Below are positions 40,027 to 53,240 of a stretch of 64,000 bases of DNA, piece by piece. Position 1 is the first letter of the stretch. Each line of letters begins with the position of its first letter. The position numbers were made by a program, and so were the translations under genes. The DNA lies in assembly GCF_918797525.1 (NCBI RefSeq), contig NZ_OU963893.1, positions 2,914,001-2,978,000 on the forward strand, read 5' to 3'. The notes beneath the pieces were generated by a model. It was not told where the DNA came from and searched no databases. It was given only the letters and a program-made list of their open reading frames with translations. The stretch is from an unidentified bacterial endosymbiont. Lineage in GTDB: Bacteria; Pseudomonadota; Gammaproteobacteria; Enterobacterales; Enterobacteriaceae.

Positions 40027-42045
40027 TCAGGCGGCTGTGTACGCCACACGTTGTTCACGATTTAATCCCTGAAGCGCCGATACGTCGACGATCAGCGCAA
40101 CGCTACCGTCGCCCAGAATGGTGGCGGCAGAAATACCCGGTACTTTGCGGTAGTTGCTTTCAAGGTTCTTGACCACCACCTGGTGCTGACCAATCAGCTG
40201 GTCAACCAGCAGCGCATAGCGGCGACCCGCGCTTTGCAGGATCACAACAATCCCCTGCGTGGCTTCGGTTTTGGCTCCTTCCACTTCAAACACCTTCCAC
40301 AGTTCGACCAGCGGCAGGTACTCGCCACGAACTTCGAGGACACGCTCGCCGCCCGCCAGCGGATGCAGATCTTCTTCGCGCGGTTGCAGCGATTCCATCA
40401 CCGCATTCAGCGGCAGAATGAAGACCTCACCCGCAACCTTAACGGACATACCGTCGAGGATCGCCAGCGTCAGCGGCAGCAGAATACGAATGGTGGTTCC
40501 GGAACCCTGTTTAGACTTGATCTCAACGTGGCCGCCCATCTCCTGGATGTTACGCTTCACCACGTCCATGCCCACACCGCGCCCGGAGACGTCTGTCACC
40601 TGCTCTGCGGTCGAGAAGCCGGGCGCAAAGATCAACATGCCGACCTCTTCATCGGTCATGTTTTCGTTCACCGCCATCCCCTGCGACATCGCCTTCGCCA
40701 GAATACGTTCACGATTCAGCCCGGCGCCGTCATCGGTGACTTCGATACAGATGTTCCCGCCCTGATGTTCGGCGGATAAAGTCAGGTTCCCGACCGGCGA
40801 TTTCCCGGCGGCAACGCGGTTTTCCGGCAGTTCGATGCCGTGGTCCAGGCTATTACGCACCAGGTGCGTTAACGGATCGATAATGCGCTCGATCAGGCTC
40901 TTATCCAGTTCGGTGGAGCTTCCCATAAGCGTCAGTTCAATTTGCTTATTCAGCTTACCGGCAAGATCGCGCACCAGACGCGGGAAGCGGCTGAAGACAT
41001 ATTCCATCGGCATCATTCGGATAGACATCACCGATTCCTGCAAATCACGCGCGTTACGTTGTAACTGCCCCATGCTGGTAATCAGATCGCCGTGGGTGAC
41101 CGGGTCCAGTTCATTAGAGCGTTGCGCCAGCATCGACTGGGTGATCACCAGTTCACCGACCAGGTTAATCAACTGGTCAACCTTCTCAACCGCAACGCGG
41201 ATGCTGGTGGACTCGCTGGAGCGCGCAGCCAGTTTTTCGCCCCGCGCGGGCGCCGGCGTCTCTTTTGGTACCGCCTTCAGCGCAGGCGCTGGTGGTACAA
41301 CGGCCGGTGTTGTGTCTTCAGTGACGCTCTCTTGCGCCGCAGCAGGGGCTTCAACAGTGGCTGCTTCAGTTTCGAAGGCAATTTGATCGGCTTCGATAAC
41401 AAAGCACAATACTGCCACAATGTCGTCCTGGCCGATCCCATCATCCAGCGTGGCGGCCAGGCTGTCTTTACCCTTCACCACGTTGCTTAATGTCGCCAGG
41501 TTACCCAGTTCATCTTCCAGCAGATTGACTTCGCCCTCTTTCAGGCGTGACAACACAACGCGCAATTTGCCTGGGGGTGCAAAGTCTTGTACATCGGGGG
41601 CGTCAACAACGCTCAGTTTCGCCGCTGGTACAACGGCCACGCCGGCGTCGCCTTTTGCTTCCAGCGCCAGCTGGCGCAGGGCAGTGCAGATGTATTCAAA
41701 GCTGGCGGCATTAGGCTCTGCTGAGCTTTTATAGGCGTCGAGCTGTTCCTGCATAATATCTTTGGTTTCCAAAAACAGGTTGATAATGTCGGTATTGAGC
41801 TGCATCTCACCGCGTCGTGCTTCATCGAGCAGGTTTTCCATTAAATGGGTCGTTTCCTGCAGGATGGTAAATCCAAAGGTTCCGGCTCCGCCTTTGATGG
41901 AGTGCGCCGCACGGAAGATGGCATTGAGCTGTTCTGAGTCCGGCGCTTCGGGCACCAGATCCAGCAGGTGTTGTTCCATATCAGCCAACAGTTCGTCGGC
42001 TTCATCAAAAAATGTCTGGTAAAAATCGCTAATATCCATGCTCAC
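40027..42045 (-). CDS. cheA: Chemotaxis histidine kinase CheA
   Basis: The 672-residue kinase starts at GTG 42045 ([20 protein letters not shown]) with GAGGTG upstream, as in E. coli. Domains are P1 with phospho-His H48 (RAAHSIKGG), P2 (CheY/CheB docking), P3 dimer, P4 ATPase ([27 protein letters not shown]) and P5 CheW-like. The P2-P3 linker (about residues 230-270) is Ala/Pro-rich and makes it about 18 residues longer than E. coli CheA. It autophosphorylates and passes phosphate to CheY and CheB. Confidence 0.98.
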   Translation of the reverse strand: MSMDISDFYQTFFDEADELLADMEQHLLDLVPEAPDSEQLNAIFRAAHSIKGGAGTFGFTILQETTHLMENLLDEARRGEMQLNTDIINLFLETKDIMQEQLDAYKSSAEPNAASFEYICTALRQLALEAKGDAGVAVVPAAKLSVVDAPDVQDFAPPGKLRVVLSRLKEGEVNLLEDELGNLATLSNVVKGKDSLAATLDDGIGQDDIVAVLCFVIEADQIAFETEAATVEAPAAAQESVTEDTTPAVVPPAPALKAVPKETPAPARGEKLAARSSESTSIRVAVEKVDQLINLVGELVITQSMLAQRSNELDPVTHGDLITSMGQLQRNARDLQESVMSIRMMPMEYVFSRFPRLVRDLAGKLNKQIELTLMGSSTELDKSLIERIIDPLTHLVRNSLDHGIELPENRVAAGKSPVGNLTLSAEHQGGNICIEVTDDGAGLNRERILAKAMSQGMAVNENMTDEEVGMLIFAPGFSTAEQVTDVSGRGVGMDVVKRNIQEMGGHVEIKSKQGSGTTIRILLPLTLAILDGMSVKVAGEVFILPLNAVMESLQPREEDLHPLAGGERVLEVRGEYLPLVELWKVFEVEGAKTEATQGIVVILQSAGRRYALLVDQLIGQHQVVVKNLESNYRKVPGISAATILGDGSVALIVDVSALQGLNREQRVAYTAA

Positions 42046-42049
42046 GCTA

Positions 42050-42979
42050 TCACCTCGGATTGGCTGGTGGCGATGTTGGAACGGCAGCCGCAGGGACGGC
42101 CCCAGGCTGTTTTAAATCGTCCAGTGACTCATTCTGACTTTCGGCGTTTTCATGCAGGATCACCTGCTCCGCCTGCTGGTTCAGCACTAAAAGACTGATA
42201 CGACGGTTGATGGCGTCATCCGGCCCGCGATCAGTCAGACGCATGGTTGCTGCCATGCCGACCACGCGCAGTACCTTGCCCTCATCAAGCCCCCCCGCCA
42301 TCAGCTCACGACGCGAGGCGTTGGCACGGTCGGCAGAAAGCTCCCAGTTGCTGTATCCCTTTTCACCCGATGCATACGGGAAATCATCCGTATGTCCTGA
42401 CAGGCTGATGTGGTTCGGGATCCCGTTTAGCACTGGCGCGATGGCGCGCAGAATGTCGCTCATATAGGGTTCCACCTCGGCGCTGCCGGTTTTGAACATT
42501 GGGCGATTCTGGCTATCAATAATTTGTATGCGTAAACCTTCCTGCACCAGGTTTATCTTCAGGTGTGGACGCAAGGCGCGCAGTTTAGGATCGGCTTCTA
42601 TCAGATGATCCAGGTCACCACGCACTTTTTGCAGACGCGCCTTCTCCATCCGTCTTTTCAGTTCATCGATGTTAGGCTCTCTTTTCACTTCACCCTTCTG
42701 TTGGGTGTAATCGTCGCCGCCGCCAGGGATCGGGCTGTCGCTATTGGAGATGCGCTCTCCACCGGTCACTGCGGTCGCCAGCGGCGTGCGGAAATACTCG
42801 GCAATCTGGACAAGCTCTTTCGGACTGGAGGTGGAGAGCAGCCACATCACCAGAAAGAACGCCATCATAGCGGTCATAAAGTCGGCGTAGGCAATTTTCC
42901 AGGAACCATGTGAACCGTGCCCGTGTTTCTTATGCCTGCGCTTTTTTATAATGACGATCGGGTGGGACTGATTTTTCAT
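42050..42979 (-). CDS. motB: Flagellar stator protein MotB
   Basis: The 309-residue protein has a short basic N-terminus and one membrane helix with the proton-carrying Asp (D33 in [18 protein letters not shown]). The OmpA-like peptidoglycan-binding domain includes [14 protein letters not shown] and [16 protein letters not shown]. With MotA it forms the proton-driven stator and anchors it to the cell wall. It overlaps motA by four bases, and cheA begins four bases after its stop. Confidence 0.98.
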   Translation of the reverse strand: MKNQSHPIVIIKKRRHKKHGHGSHGSWKIAYADFMTAMMAFFLVMWLLSTSSPKELVQIAEYFRTPLATAVTGGERISNSDSPIPGGGDDYTQQKGEVKREPNIDELKRRMEKARLQKVRGDLDHLIEADPKLRALRPHLKINLVQEGLRIQIIDSQNRPMFKTGSAEVEPYMSDILRAIAPVLNGIPNHISLSGHTDDFPYASGEKGYSNWELSADRANASRRELMAGGLDEGKVLRVVGMAATMRLTDRGPDDAINRRISLLVLNQQAEQVILHENAESQNESLDDLKQPGAVPAAAVPTSPPANPR

Positions 42980-43863
42980 GCGTCCTCAGTTGTCGTCTGT
43001 TGGCTTGGGTTTTTCACCGTACGTACGTGTTCTTCCAGCTCGATAAACGAGGGGCGCTCACTGGTGTACAGGGTTTTACGGCCGAATTCCACGGCGATAG
43101 GCGGTGCGTAGCCATTGAGGTTTGACAGCAGCGTGATCTTCACACACTGCATCATTTTGGTGGTTTCCGCGTTCTTCTGACGCAGAACGCTTGCCAGCGG
43201 GGAGATAAAACCGTACGCCAGCAAGATGCCGAGGAAGGTTCCCACCATCGCATGGGCGATCAGTGCGCCCAGCTCCGCCGCCGGACGGTCGGCAGATGCC
43301 AGGGCGTGTACGACGCCCATCACCGCCGCGACAATACCGAAAGCAGGAAGCGAGTCACCCACCAGCGCCAGGCTGTTCGCCGGCACTTCAGATTCACTTT
43401 CGTGGGTCTCGATCTCTTCATCCATCAGCGCTTCGATTTCGAAGGTGTTCATATTACCGCTGATGATGAGACGCAGGTAATCGACGATAAAGTCCAGCAT
43501 CATCGCGTCGGCGAGAATGCGCGGATAGCTGGCAAAGATTTCGCTCTCTTTTGGGTTTTCAATGTCTCGCTCCAGCGAAAACATTCCCTGCTGACGAGAC
43601 TTCGCCATCAGGCGGTAAAGCAGGGCCAGCAGGTCCATGTACATGCTTTTAGTGTATTTTGAGCGACGAAACAGCAATGGGATAGCTCTCAGCGTGCCCT
43701 TGATCGATTTACCGTTGTTCCCAACGATAAAAGCCCCTACCCCTGCGCCGCCGATGATAATCAGTTCAGCCGGTTGATAGAGTGCTCCAAGGTGCCCGCC
43801 GGTCATCATGTAACCGCCGAAAACTGTACCGAGAACTACCAGGTAACCTAATAAGATAAGCAC
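42976..43863 (-). CDS. motA: Flagellar stator protein MotA
   Basis: The 295-residue protein starts at GTG ([20 protein letters not shown]) and has four membrane helices. The cytosolic loop carries R90 and E98 ([12 protein letters not shown]), which interact with FliG. Pro residues flanking helices 3-4 ([14 protein letters not shown]) are conserved. It is the first gene of motAB-cheAW. A sigma-28 promoter is expected upstream, but I could not place one with confidence in the 123 bases before it. Confidence 0.98.
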   Translation of the reverse strand: MLILLGYLVVLGTVFGGYMMTGGHLGALYQPAELIIIGGAGVGAFIVGNNGKSIKGTLRAIPLLFRRSKYTKSMYMDLLALLYRLMAKSRQQGMFSLERDIENPKESEIFASYPRILADAMMLDFIVDYLRLIISGNMNTFEIEALMDEEIETHESESEVPANSLALVGDSLPAFGIVAAVMGVVHALASADRPAAELGALIAHAMVGTFLGILLAYGFISPLASVLRQKNAETTKMMQCVKITLLSNLNGYAPPIAVEFGRKTLYTSERPSFIELEEHVRTVKNPSQQTTTEDA

Positions 43864-43937
43864 GACATCATCCTTCCGCTAGTGACTATGGCAGGACGTT
43901 CATTTCGAGAGCGTTACCGGAACGCGGAGTAAAAAAA

Positions 43938-43963
43938 AGCAGCGGTAATCGCTTACCGCTGCT
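43938..43963 (-). terminator. Intrinsic terminator after flhDC
   Basis: An 11-bp stem, agcagcggtaa (43938-43948) with ttaccgctgct (43953-43963), is followed on the minus strand by eight T. It separates flhDC from the motA promoter region. Confidence 0.92.
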
Positions 43964-43986
43964 GGAATCTAGCCCACTCATTCGGG

Positions 43987-44565
43987 TTAAACAGCTTGTT
44001 CGATCTGTTCATCCAGCAGTTGTGGAATACTATCGGCAGCTTCCCGGGAAAGTTTACGTCTTTTTACGGCCCGGGATGGAGGCTGGCATAAACTACAGGC
44101 GAAGCTGCCAGCGGGCTGATGAGCATGGGTAATAAAATTGCCGCTACAGCAGTTGCAGCGAGACAATTCCAGCAGTCCGCTCTCAACAAAACGCACCAGC
44201 GTCCATGCGCGGGTGAGCGCCAGCAAGGGTCCATTTTCCTGTTGCGGACATTGTTCGAGGTAAAGTTTGTACGCTTTGATCACGGCATCAACGCCGTTAC
44301 ACAAACCGGTTTTAAGCAGGTATTGCCAGGCATTACAGAACATCGATGCATGGATATTCTGTTCCCAGGTCATGAACCAGTCTGTTGAGAACGGCAGCAT
44401 TCCTTTCGGTGGAGGACTACCTCGTAATTCTTTGTACAGTTTAATGAGACGACCACGGCTCAACTGAGTCTCGCTTTCCAGCATCTGTAAACGAGCACCT
44501 AACGTAATCAGTTCCATGGCCAGCTGTATATCACGCGCTTCCTGAACAATGCTCTTTTCGCTCAT
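43987..44565 (-). CDS. flhC: Flagellar master regulator subunit FlhC
   Basis: The 192-residue protein forms the FlhD4C2 activator of class II flagellar genes. Four Cys for zinc are visible in [10 protein letters not shown] and FACSLCQPP. The DNA-binding N-terminal part is nearly identical to E. coli. The ATG lies two bases after the flhD stop. Expression controls all flagellar and chemotaxis genes here. Confidence 0.98.
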   Translation of the reverse strand: MSEKSIVQEARDIQLAMELITLGARLQMLESETQLSRGRLIKLYKELRGSPPPKGMLPFSTDWFMTWEQNIHASMFCNAWQYLLKTGLCNGVDAVIKAYKLYLEQCPQQENGPLLALTRAWTLVRFVESGLLELSRCNCCSGNFITHAHQPAGSFACSLCQPPSRAVKRRKLSREAADSIPQLLDEQIEQAV

Positions 44566-44567
44566 CG

Positions 44568-44918
44568 TTACGCCCTTTTCTTACGGGCTACGTCATCAGG
44601 CTGGCTGATGTCGTTGAGCAAACGCGTGGAAAGAAGGATACCAGTATGGACCTGCTGGAGATCGTCAACACGGGAGTCCTGAGTCAGGCGCGTGATAGTC
44701 TGAGAATCATCAAAGCGGAACTGGCAAACCAGTTGATTGGTCTCAGCCAATTTCACCATCTGAGGAAGCGTTAATCCGCCCAGCATGGTTGCCATCTCTT
44801 CGTTAATACCAAGACGAAACATCGCTGATGCCTTGTCCTGACTAATCAAACGCTGCGCGAGCAGTAAATATGACAAATTGATGTCATAGATATGTTTTAG
44901 CAACTCGGATGTATGCAT
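44568..44918 (-). CDS. flhD: Flagellar master regulator subunit FlhD
   Basis: The 116-residue protein ([20 protein letters not shown]) starts at ATG 44918, giving the E. coli length. An ATG three codons upstream (MGKMHTSE) is an alternative, and GGGA lies about 7 bases before ATG 44918. The helical dimer pairs with FlhC. It is the first gene of flhDC, behind a very long regulatory region. Confidence 0.97.
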   Translation of the reverse strand: MHTSELLKHIYDINLSYLLLAQRLISQDKASAMFRLGINEEMATMLGGLTLPQMVKLAETNQLVCQFRFDDSQTITRLTQDSRVDDLQQVHTGILLSTRLLNDISQPDDVARKKRA

Positions 44919-45134
44919 TTTTCCCATCCCGAATAACCAACTATTATTTTTATGCGGAAACACCGCACCCCGTGATGTCGCCGGGAAATCACCCGGTATA
45001 AAAAGAAAAGGCCAAATGCATAGCTGAATTTAGGTTTGTATTCAGTAAAACGCGCAATAGCCGAAACGCAATCGCGTTCCTTACACATTTCATCATTCCT
45101 TACAAATAACCAAGATTTTTCCTAATTCGACGCA

Positions 45135-45207
45135 ACTCTACTCGTCAGTTTTGACACATACAATGCAGCCAACCCCCACATTTAAAAAAAATGTGATCTG
45201 GATCACA
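45135..45207 (-). promoter_or_regulatory. flhDC promoter with a perfect CRP site
   Basis: TGTGATCTGGATCACA (45192-45207) is a perfect CRP palindrome. On the minus strand a -35-like TTGTAT (45158-45163) and a -10-like TAGAGT (45135-45140) are 17 bases apart. A start near 45128 would put CRP at about -71.5 and leave a 210-base leader, as in E. coli. The rest of the 794-base gap to uspC (45208-45712) is AT-rich. I see no gene or further clear site there. Confidence 0.75.
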
Positions 45208-45712
45208 TAATTAGAGTGAATATATGTCACAAATCCATCAGTCACACTTCTAATTCGGATGATTTTTAATCAAATCACCCCGTTTGATATTCCATGTGAA
45301 CGAATACTCATGCAAAAGTATGGACTATCTTGCCCCAACCATCACATTTAAGCGTGCGGCTGACATCAGTGTGCTATTACAATAGCGTGATCTGTAAGTT
45401 ACAAATTCATTACCTATAAAAAACATACAGTTATAATAAGTACACAGCAAAATCATTTCGATGCGTTATCATTTAAAATATGTTTATATTAGGTTAAACC
45501 GCTTCAGCACCACGAACGCCAAAATGTGTAATTTTGGTTAAGTTGTTAATTTTTATCATTTCATCGTGTTTTTCATTTATTCTTCTTATAAGAATAATTA
45601 ATGAATAATTATGATAATCATCACACTCCTGTCGTCGTGCCCTCTTGCAGAAGTGATCAAATCGCGGTAAAGCTGGCACGTCACTGTATTTAATACCTCT
45701 AAGGAGTGCGTG

Positions 45713-46156
45713 ATGAGTTACTCCCATCTTATTGTTTCTGTTGCTGTTTACCCGGAAAGCCACCAGCTTATTGCCCGCGCGGTCTCCATTGCCCGGCCGC
45801 ACAATGCCCGCGTCAGTCTCATCACTCTGGCGGCCGAACCTGAGATGTTTAATCAACTGGCGGCACCAATGCTGGAGGATATTCGCTCACTTTTACAATA
45901 AGAGACGCAGCAATTTCTGCAAGAACTCATCGAGAAAGCACAATATCCTGTTTACCAGGCCGTTATTGCGACAGGTGAGCTTAATGAACATATTTTTGAT
46001 ATGGGTCGTAAGCAGAATATTGAGTTAGTGATATACGGGAATCATAACCACCGTTTTTTTTCGCGCGTGGTTTGTTCGGCAAAAGCGGTGGTTTCCACAA
46101 GCCAGGTTGATGTGTTGCTGGTGCCGCTTGGGGGCGCACAGCCCCCAGCAGGAATA

Positions 46157-46165
<9 letters not shown>
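45713..46165 (+). pseudogene. uspC: Universal stress protein UspC, broken by a premature stop
   Basis: ATG 45713 (AAGGAG upstream) opens MSYSHLIVSVAVYPESHQLI, clearly UspC. Codon 63 is TAA (45899-45901) where relatives have a Glu codon. Beyond it the same frame continues undisturbed: ETQQFLQELIEKAQYPVYQA, then VIYGNHNHRFFSR and STSQVDVLLVPLGG, to TAA at 46163-46165. A single G-to-T change therefore explains the loss. The missing half holds the nucleotide-binding G-x9-G(S/T) region of the family, so the 62-residue product is unlikely to work. The 3' end overlaps otsA by nine bases, convergently. Confidence 0.92.
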
Positions 46166-48407
<2,242 letters not shown>

Positions 48408-48454
48408 TTAGCCATGTAAGTATAGACAGTGTGACGCCGCTCGCCATTTGACAA

Positions 48455-48483
48455 CCGCCCCGCCAGTAAAACTGGCGGGGCGG
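48455..48483. terminator. Strong GC hairpin between araH and otsB
   Basis: A 13-bp perfect stem, CCGCCCCGCCAGT (48455-48467) with ACTGGCGGGGCGG (48471-48483), has a three-base loop. It follows araH, before otsB. The T-run is poor (GGTTGTC on the minus strand), so it may be a factor-aided terminator or an mRNA-stabilising 3' end. Confidence 0.65.
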
Positions 48484-48535
48484 CAGAGAGGTCAGCTAAG
48501 GTTAAAAGTTGAGCGATTCAAACGCTGCTTTGACA

Positions 48536-49516
48536 TCATGCGATACGCTTCGCTTTTTGCTTGTAACGGTCGAATATCACGGCTGCCAGCAGGATCAGGC
48601 CACGCACCACGTACTGCGAGAATGGAGATATATTGAGCAGGTTCATGGCGTTCTCTACCGTACCCAAAATGAGGATGCCCGCCACCACATATGAGATTTT
48701 TCCGATGCCACCCTTGAGGGATACCCCCCCTAAAACGCAGGCTGAGATAACAATCAACTCATACCCAATGGAGGTCATCGGCTGGCCGCTGGTCATACGC
48801 GAGGCCAGGATAATCCCTGCCGCGGCAGATACCAGCCCGGAAAGGACAAAGATGATTATTCTGGTGCGTACAACCGGCACGCCCGCCAGGCGGGCGGCTT
48901 CTTCATTACCGCCAATGGCCAGGGTATTACGCCCGAAGGTGGTGCGGTTAAGCAGGAAGCCGAAGAGGATCAAGCATGCCACCGTTAGCCAGATTGGCGC
49001 GGGCAGCCCCAGCCAGTTGGCGTAGCCCAGGGTAAAGAAGCGCTCGTCTTCAATACCTACCGCTTTGCCGTCAGAGATGATATACGCCAGACCACGCACG
49101 ATTTGCATGGTCGCCAGAGTGGTGATCAAAGCGTTAATCTTCAGACGCGCAATCACAAAACCATTCACCAGACCACTGAGCACGCCGAGCAGCAACCCGG
49201 CAAACACGCCGATCCACAGGCTTTCAGTCAGATTAATGACCACCGCCGTGGTGACACCTGCGCAGGCAATCACCGAGGCCACCGACAGGTCAAAGTCGCC
49301 CGAGGCCAGGCAGAACAGCATTCCGCAGGCCACCATCCCGGACATGGAAATAGCCAGCCCCAGCCCTTTCATGTTGATAAAGCTGGCAAAATTGGGAACA
49401 AATAGTACGCAGGCGAGGAACAGTACGGCGAAAACCACCAGCATGCCGTACTGATCCCAGATGCGTCCAAAACTGAAAGCCGATTTCGGCGCTCCGGATG
49501 TAGTAACAGAGGACAT
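48536..49516 (-). CDS. araH: L-arabinose ABC transporter permease AraH
   Basis: This 326-residue permease of the sugar ABC family (RbsC-like) has about ten helices. The EAA-like cytosolic loop NEEAARLAGVPVVRTRIIIF and GGVSLKGGIGKISYVVAG are characteristic. With AraG it carries arabinose delivered by AraF. It is the last gene of araFGH, 14 bases after araG. Confidence 0.97.
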   Translation of the reverse strand: MSSVTTSGAPKSAFSFGRIWDQYGMLVVFAVLFLACVLFVPNFASFINMKGLGLAISMSGMVACGMLFCLASGDFDLSVASVIACAGVTTAVVINLTESLWIGVFAGLLLGVLSGLVNGFVIARLKINALITTLATMQIVRGLAYIISDGKAVGIEDERFFTLGYANWLGLPAPIWLTVACLILFGFLLNRTTFGRNTLAIGGNEEAARLAGVPVVRTRIIIFVLSGLVSAAAGIILASRMTSGQPMTSIGYELIVISACVLGGVSLKGGIGKISYVVAGILILGTVENAMNLLNISPFSQYVVRGLILLAAVIFDRYKQKAKRIA

Positions 49517-49530
49517 CTTTGACTCCTTAC

Positions 49531-51045
49531 TCAGGCGACAGCCTGGCTAACTTTAGGCATGGCGAGACTCAACGCCTGTTGTTCATTCGCCTGTTCATGC
49601 AGCAATTCACCGGCAATTTCGCCTTCGCGCATCACCAAGATACGGTCAGCGACGCCAAGCACCTCAGGCAGATCGCTGGAGGCGAACAGCACCGCCACGC
49701 CACGTTTTGCCAGTTCATAAATCACGTTATAAATTTCGTGCTTCGCCCCCACGTCGATGCCGCGCGTCGGTTCATCAAGCAAAATGACCTTCATATCTTC
49801 CGACAGCCAGCGGCCTAAAATGGCCTTTTGCTGATTCCCGCCGGAGAGATACATGATCAGTTGTTCCGCACCCGGCGTTTTGATGTTCAGGGAACGTATA
49901 TGGCGCTCGGCATTGGTCATTTCCCAGCCGTCATTGATGAGACACCCCGCACGAATGAACTTGCGCCGGGCGGAAATGTTGATGTTGTCGCGCACAGAAT
50001 GCACCGGAATAATGCCCTCTGCTTTGCGATCTTCCGGACAGAGCATCATGCCGGCGCGAATGGCGTGTGCCGGTTTCTGAATGTCGACCTTTACACCGTC
50101 AATGGAAACTTGCCCTTCGGTAATTCGCGTCCCGCCGAACAGGCCTTTCATCAACTCGCTTCGCCCTGCCCCGACCAGGCCGAACAAACCGACAATCTCG
50201 CCGCTACGCACCGACAGCGAAATCGGTGTGCGCACGCCGGGCGCTTTAACCTTATCCAGTCGCAGGCATTCCGGGCCGTACTTGCGCGATTGCCAGTGAT
50301 AAATATCCCCCAGTTCGCGACCTACCATCGCCTGAACCAGCTGATCGTGGTTCACGTGCTGCATGTCGGTAAAAGTGCGGACATAACGGCCATCCTTGAA
50401 CACGGTGATGGCATCGCTTAAGGCAAAAATTTCTTCCATCCGGTGGGAAACGTACAAAATGGTGCGGCCCTCTTTGCGCAACTCGCGGATCACACGGAAC
50501 AGATTTTCGATCTCACGCGCAGAGAGCGAACTGGTTGGCTCATCGAAAGCAATAATTCTGGCATTACGCGCCAGCGCTTTGGCAATTTCTACCATTTGCC
50601 ACTGGCCGAGGGAGAGATATTTCAGCGGCGTCTGCGGATCGACATCCAGACCCAGATGTTTTAACTGCAGCCCTGCCTCATAGTTAAGCAGCGACCGGTT
50701 AACCACACCGCTTTTGTGCGGGAGCTGGCCCAGATAGATGTTTTCCGCCACGGTCATTTCAGGGATCAAATGCAGCTCCTGATAGATAATCGCCACCCCG
50801 GCGTTCAGCGCCGCGGTAGTAGTGGCGAAGGAGACGTCTTCCCCACGAATAGCCAGCGAACCGACCGTTGGCGTGTAGAAGCCGCTGAGGATTTTCAACA
50901 ACGTGGATTTTCCCGCCCCGTTCTCCCCCATCAGGGCGTGAACCTGGCCGGCATAGCAGTCGAAACTGATATCGGTCAGCGCCTTGACTCCGGGGAAGAT
51001 TTTACCGATGCCGCGAAAAGAGAGGTACGGCTCAGACTGTCGCAT
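49531..51045 (-). CDS. araG: L-arabinose ABC transporter ATPase AraG
   Basis: The 504-residue protein has two ABC modules. The first has Walker [10 protein letters not shown], signature [14 protein letters not shown] and Walker [12 protein letters not shown]. The second has a degenerate Walker A (GLVGAGRSE), signature [15 protein letters not shown] and Walker [12 protein letters not shown]. This double form is standard for monosaccharide importers. It lies 70 bases after araF, behind a hairpin. Confidence 0.98.
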   Translation of the reverse strand: MRQSEPYLSFRGIGKIFPGVKALTDISFDCYAGQVHALMGENGAGKSTLLKILSGFYTPTVGSLAIRGEDVSFATTTAALNAGVAIIYQELHLIPEMTVAENIYLGQLPHKSGVVNRSLLNYEAGLQLKHLGLDVDPQTPLKYLSLGQWQMVEIAKALARNARIIAFDEPTSSLSAREIENLFRVIRELRKEGRTILYVSHRMEEIFALSDAITVFKDGRYVRTFTDMQHVNHDQLVQAMVGRELGDIYHWQSRKYGPECLRLDKVKAPGVRTPISLSVRSGEIVGLFGLVGAGRSELMKGLFGGTRITEGQVSIDGVKVDIQKPAHAIRAGMMLCPEDRKAEGIIPVHSVRDNINISARRKFIRAGCLINDGWEMTNAERHIRSLNIKTPGAEQLIMYLSGGNQQKAILGRWLSEDMKVILLDEPTRGIDVGAKHEIYNVIYELAKRGVAVLFASSDLPEVLGVADRILVMREGEIAGELLHEQANEQQALSLAMPKVSQAVA

Positions 51046-51079
51046 AACATCTCCGTGATTCCTGTAGGGTGTACGTCTG

Positions 51080-51101
51080 GCCCCTCACGTATGCAAGGGG
51101 C
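51080..51101 (-). other. Intercistronic hairpin between araF and araG
   Basis: gcccct (51080-51085) pairs with aggggc (51096-51101). Hairpins after binding-protein genes commonly protect the upstream mRNA or weaken read-through, giving more AraF than AraGH. The stem is short, so this is a modest call. Confidence 0.45.
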
Positions 51102-51115
51102 GCAATCACAGCGTT

Positions 51116-52105
51116 TTACTTACCGCCCAGTCCTTTTTTCGCCAGCTCCTCCTTGAAGTTGTCGCGGGTGATCAGCACCACGTCGGTCACTTCAGTGAAT
51201 TTCGGCGGTTCAACCCCTTTGGTCACCCAGTTGTAGAGCATCTCGCTGGATTTATAGCCGTGCACGTCCGGGCTTGGCAGCAGAGAGCCATAGAAACCGG
51301 TGGCCTGCGCTTTTGAGAGTTCACTCACGGCGTCAACGCCGTTGATGCCAATACCGATAACATCCGGCGCTTTGAAGCCCTGACCTTCCGTTGCCCGCAC
51401 GCCGCCCAGCACGGTATTGTCGTTCATTCCGACCACCAGCCAGTGTTTCACCTCAGGATGTTGCACCAGCATGGAGTTAGCCGCGTCGAACGCGCCCGGG
51501 ATATCGTTGGATTTTGTCGGTACTTTATAAATGTGTTTTTCCGGGAAGCCAGCGGCTTTCAGCGCCTCCATAGAGCCAGAGGTACGACGACGCGCGGTAT
51601 CCAGTTCGTCTGCGGTAATCGCCATCACGGCGCTCTCTTTGATATCCCAGCCGCGTTTTTGCATCTCTTTATAAAGTTCCTGCCCCTGGCGTTCACCGAT
51701 TTTTGTCGCCGCCATCATCACCAGCGGCACCGTATCCATCGGCTTGCCTTTGGCATTGACGAACTGGTCGTCAACGGCGATAACCTTCATGTCATAACCC
51801 CGCGCTTTAGCTGCTATGGCTGAGCCGAGTTTTGGATCCGGCGTGCAGATGACAAACCCTTTCGCGCCGCTTGCTGCCAGGCTATCGATAGCATTCAACG
51901 TTTTCTCACCGTCAGGCACGGCAATTTTAATCACCTCAAAACCTAAATCCTTCCCGGCTTTATCGGCGAATTTCCATTCTGTCTGGAACCAGGGTTCTTC
52001 TGGCTGCTTGACCAAGAAACCCAGTTTTAAATTTTCTGCGATAGCGGATTGTGACATAACAGCAGCCAAACCAACGGCCGCCAGCGCTTTAGTAAATTTG
52101 TGCAT
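51116..52105 (-). CDS. araF: L-arabinose periplasmic binding protein AraF
   Basis: The 329-residue precursor (signal MHKFTKALAAVGLAAVMSQS, cleavage after AIA) is the arabinose receptor. The mature protein begins ENLKLGFLVKQPEEPWFQTE, as in E. coli, and has the two-lobed periplasmic-binding fold. It heads araFGH. Confidence 0.98.
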   Translation of the reverse strand: MHKFTKALAAVGLAAVMSQSAIAENLKLGFLVKQPEEPWFQTEWKFADKAGKDLGFEVIKIAVPDGEKTLNAIDSLAASGAKGFVICTPDPKLGSAIAAKARGYDMKVIAVDDQFVNAKGKPMDTVPLVMMAATKIGERQGQELYKEMQKRGWDIKESAVMAITADELDTARRRTSGSMEALKAAGFPEKHIYKVPTKSNDIPGAFDAANSMLVQHPEVKHWLVVGMNDNTVLGGVRATEGQGFKAPDVIGIGINGVDAVSELSKAQATGFYGSLLPSPDVHGYKSSEMLYNWVTKGVEPPKFTEVTDVVLITRDNFKEELAKKGLGGK

Positions 52106-52421
52106 GGTAAACTCCAGCTTAAGTATTCTTTTCTGTAGGGTAAAATGGCGTACTTATTATTTAATCGGACGTAAAACAAGACATTAGCGCCTACCTCATC
52201 ATAAGCGTCAGTGCTGGTGATAGTTTTAGCGGGAAATTAATCATCCATAAGAGAGCGCCATCACACAGCAGAATTACAGTAATTGCGTACATAAATTCAG
52301 CAATAAATGACATAAAAAAAGCAGGATTTGTCAGACAAATGAAATGAGGTTAAGCAGTATTCTCCATAAGATTAGCTAAGAAATCCCTGATAGCCGAACG
52401 CCATGGCGTCCGGCCAGCACG
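52106..52421. promoter_or_regulatory. araFGH promoter region
   Basis: This 316-base gap should hold the AraC/CRP-controlled araF promoter. I see a CRP half-site (TGTGATGG on the minus strand, about 52258-52265). A TAGC (52227-52230) and TCCATA (52244-52249) resemble parts of AraC half-sites but are too far apart to be one. No gene is visible. The exact promoter was not assigned. Confidence 0.4.
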
Positions 52422-52979
52422 TTACCAGGCGTAATAGATGTGTTCGGCGTGATCGCGCGCGGCTGTTTCATCCCCCAGCAGTCGGGCCGAAAGGGTCAGG
52501 GCAAAGTCAAAAGCGTGGCCAAGACCTTTACCGCTCAGCAGATTTTTATCCTCCACCACCGGCGCATCCACGTATACACCGTCTTCGATCATCTGCCATA
52601 AATCACCGGAACAGACATAGCGGCGCCCCTTGAGCAAACCGTTGCCGCCCAGAACGCGCGCCGCAGCAGAACAGATTGGGCAAATCAATTTTCCGCTCTC
52701 ATCATGGGCAGAAATAAAACGGATAACCTCCCGGTTAGCAGCCAGATTAACGCTGCCCTGAGGCCCGCCGGGTAATATCACCGCATCGTAAAGCGTGTCG
52801 ATTCGCTCTGTTAAGGTGCTGTCGGCCACCATCGGAATGTTGTGATAACTCACCACAGCGCGTGACTCCGCGCACGCCAGCGTCTCTACCTGTATCTGCA
52901 GACGGCGCAGAATATCGATGGTGATAATGGCTTCCGCCTCTTCAAAACCTGGTGCCAGCAGCACCGCAACTCTCTTCAT
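52422..52979 (-). CDS. DJ-1/PfpI-family protein
   Basis: The 185-residue protein (MKRVAVLLAPGFEEAEAIITIDILRR, start by GAGG seven bases upstream) has the DJ-1/PfpI fold. The conserved acid is E16 in PGFEEAEA and the likely nucleophile is C103 in LICPICSAAARVL, followed by GLLKGRR. Relatives act as glyoxalases/deglycases or chaperones under oxidative or carbonyl stress. The substrate here is not known. It is closer to YajL/ThiJ than to YhbO by its N-terminus. E. coli has no such gene between araF and ftnB. Cys-rich positions (C36, C100) add possible redox sites. Confidence 0.85.
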   Translation of the reverse strand: MKRVAVLLAPGFEEAEAIITIDILRRLQIQVETLACAESRAVVSYHNIPMVADSTLTERIDTLYDAVILPGGPQGSVNLAANREVIRFISAHDESGKLICPICSAAARVLGGNGLLKGRRYVCSGDLWQMIEDGVYVDAPVVEDKNLLSGKGLGHAFDFALTLSARLLGDETAARDHAEHIYYAW

Positions 52980-53240
52980 GGGCATCCTCATGTCACAAAT
53001 TAATTTAAAACCGCGTTTCATTTTTGCAAATCAGGCACAAATATACTTGCATAGGGATCACAAAAACGGTGGGCAGGGCAGCGGACGCAGGAAGTGAATA
53101 CGCGATCACATTCAGTAGCAACCTAACAATCCTATTCTATAATTTATTCTCACAGGTTGAGTGTGACTTGCAGTAAGTGTTATTGGCCTTAAAGACAGGT
53201 TAAGCAGCGGACTACATTTTTAGTAAATAAGGATATTCGT

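Noticed and set aside
40183..41490. Several plus-strand open frames opposite cheA
   Set aside because: Antisense shadows of cheA with no credible start sites and no recognisable domain.
43864..43937. Sigma-28 promoter for motA
   Set aside because: Expected from E. coli, but no TAAA-N15-GCCGATAA match with acceptable spacing was found by eye.
52227..52249. AraC half-site in front of araF
   Set aside because: TAGC and TCCATA are both present but 13 bases apart instead of 7, so they do not form one consensus half-site.
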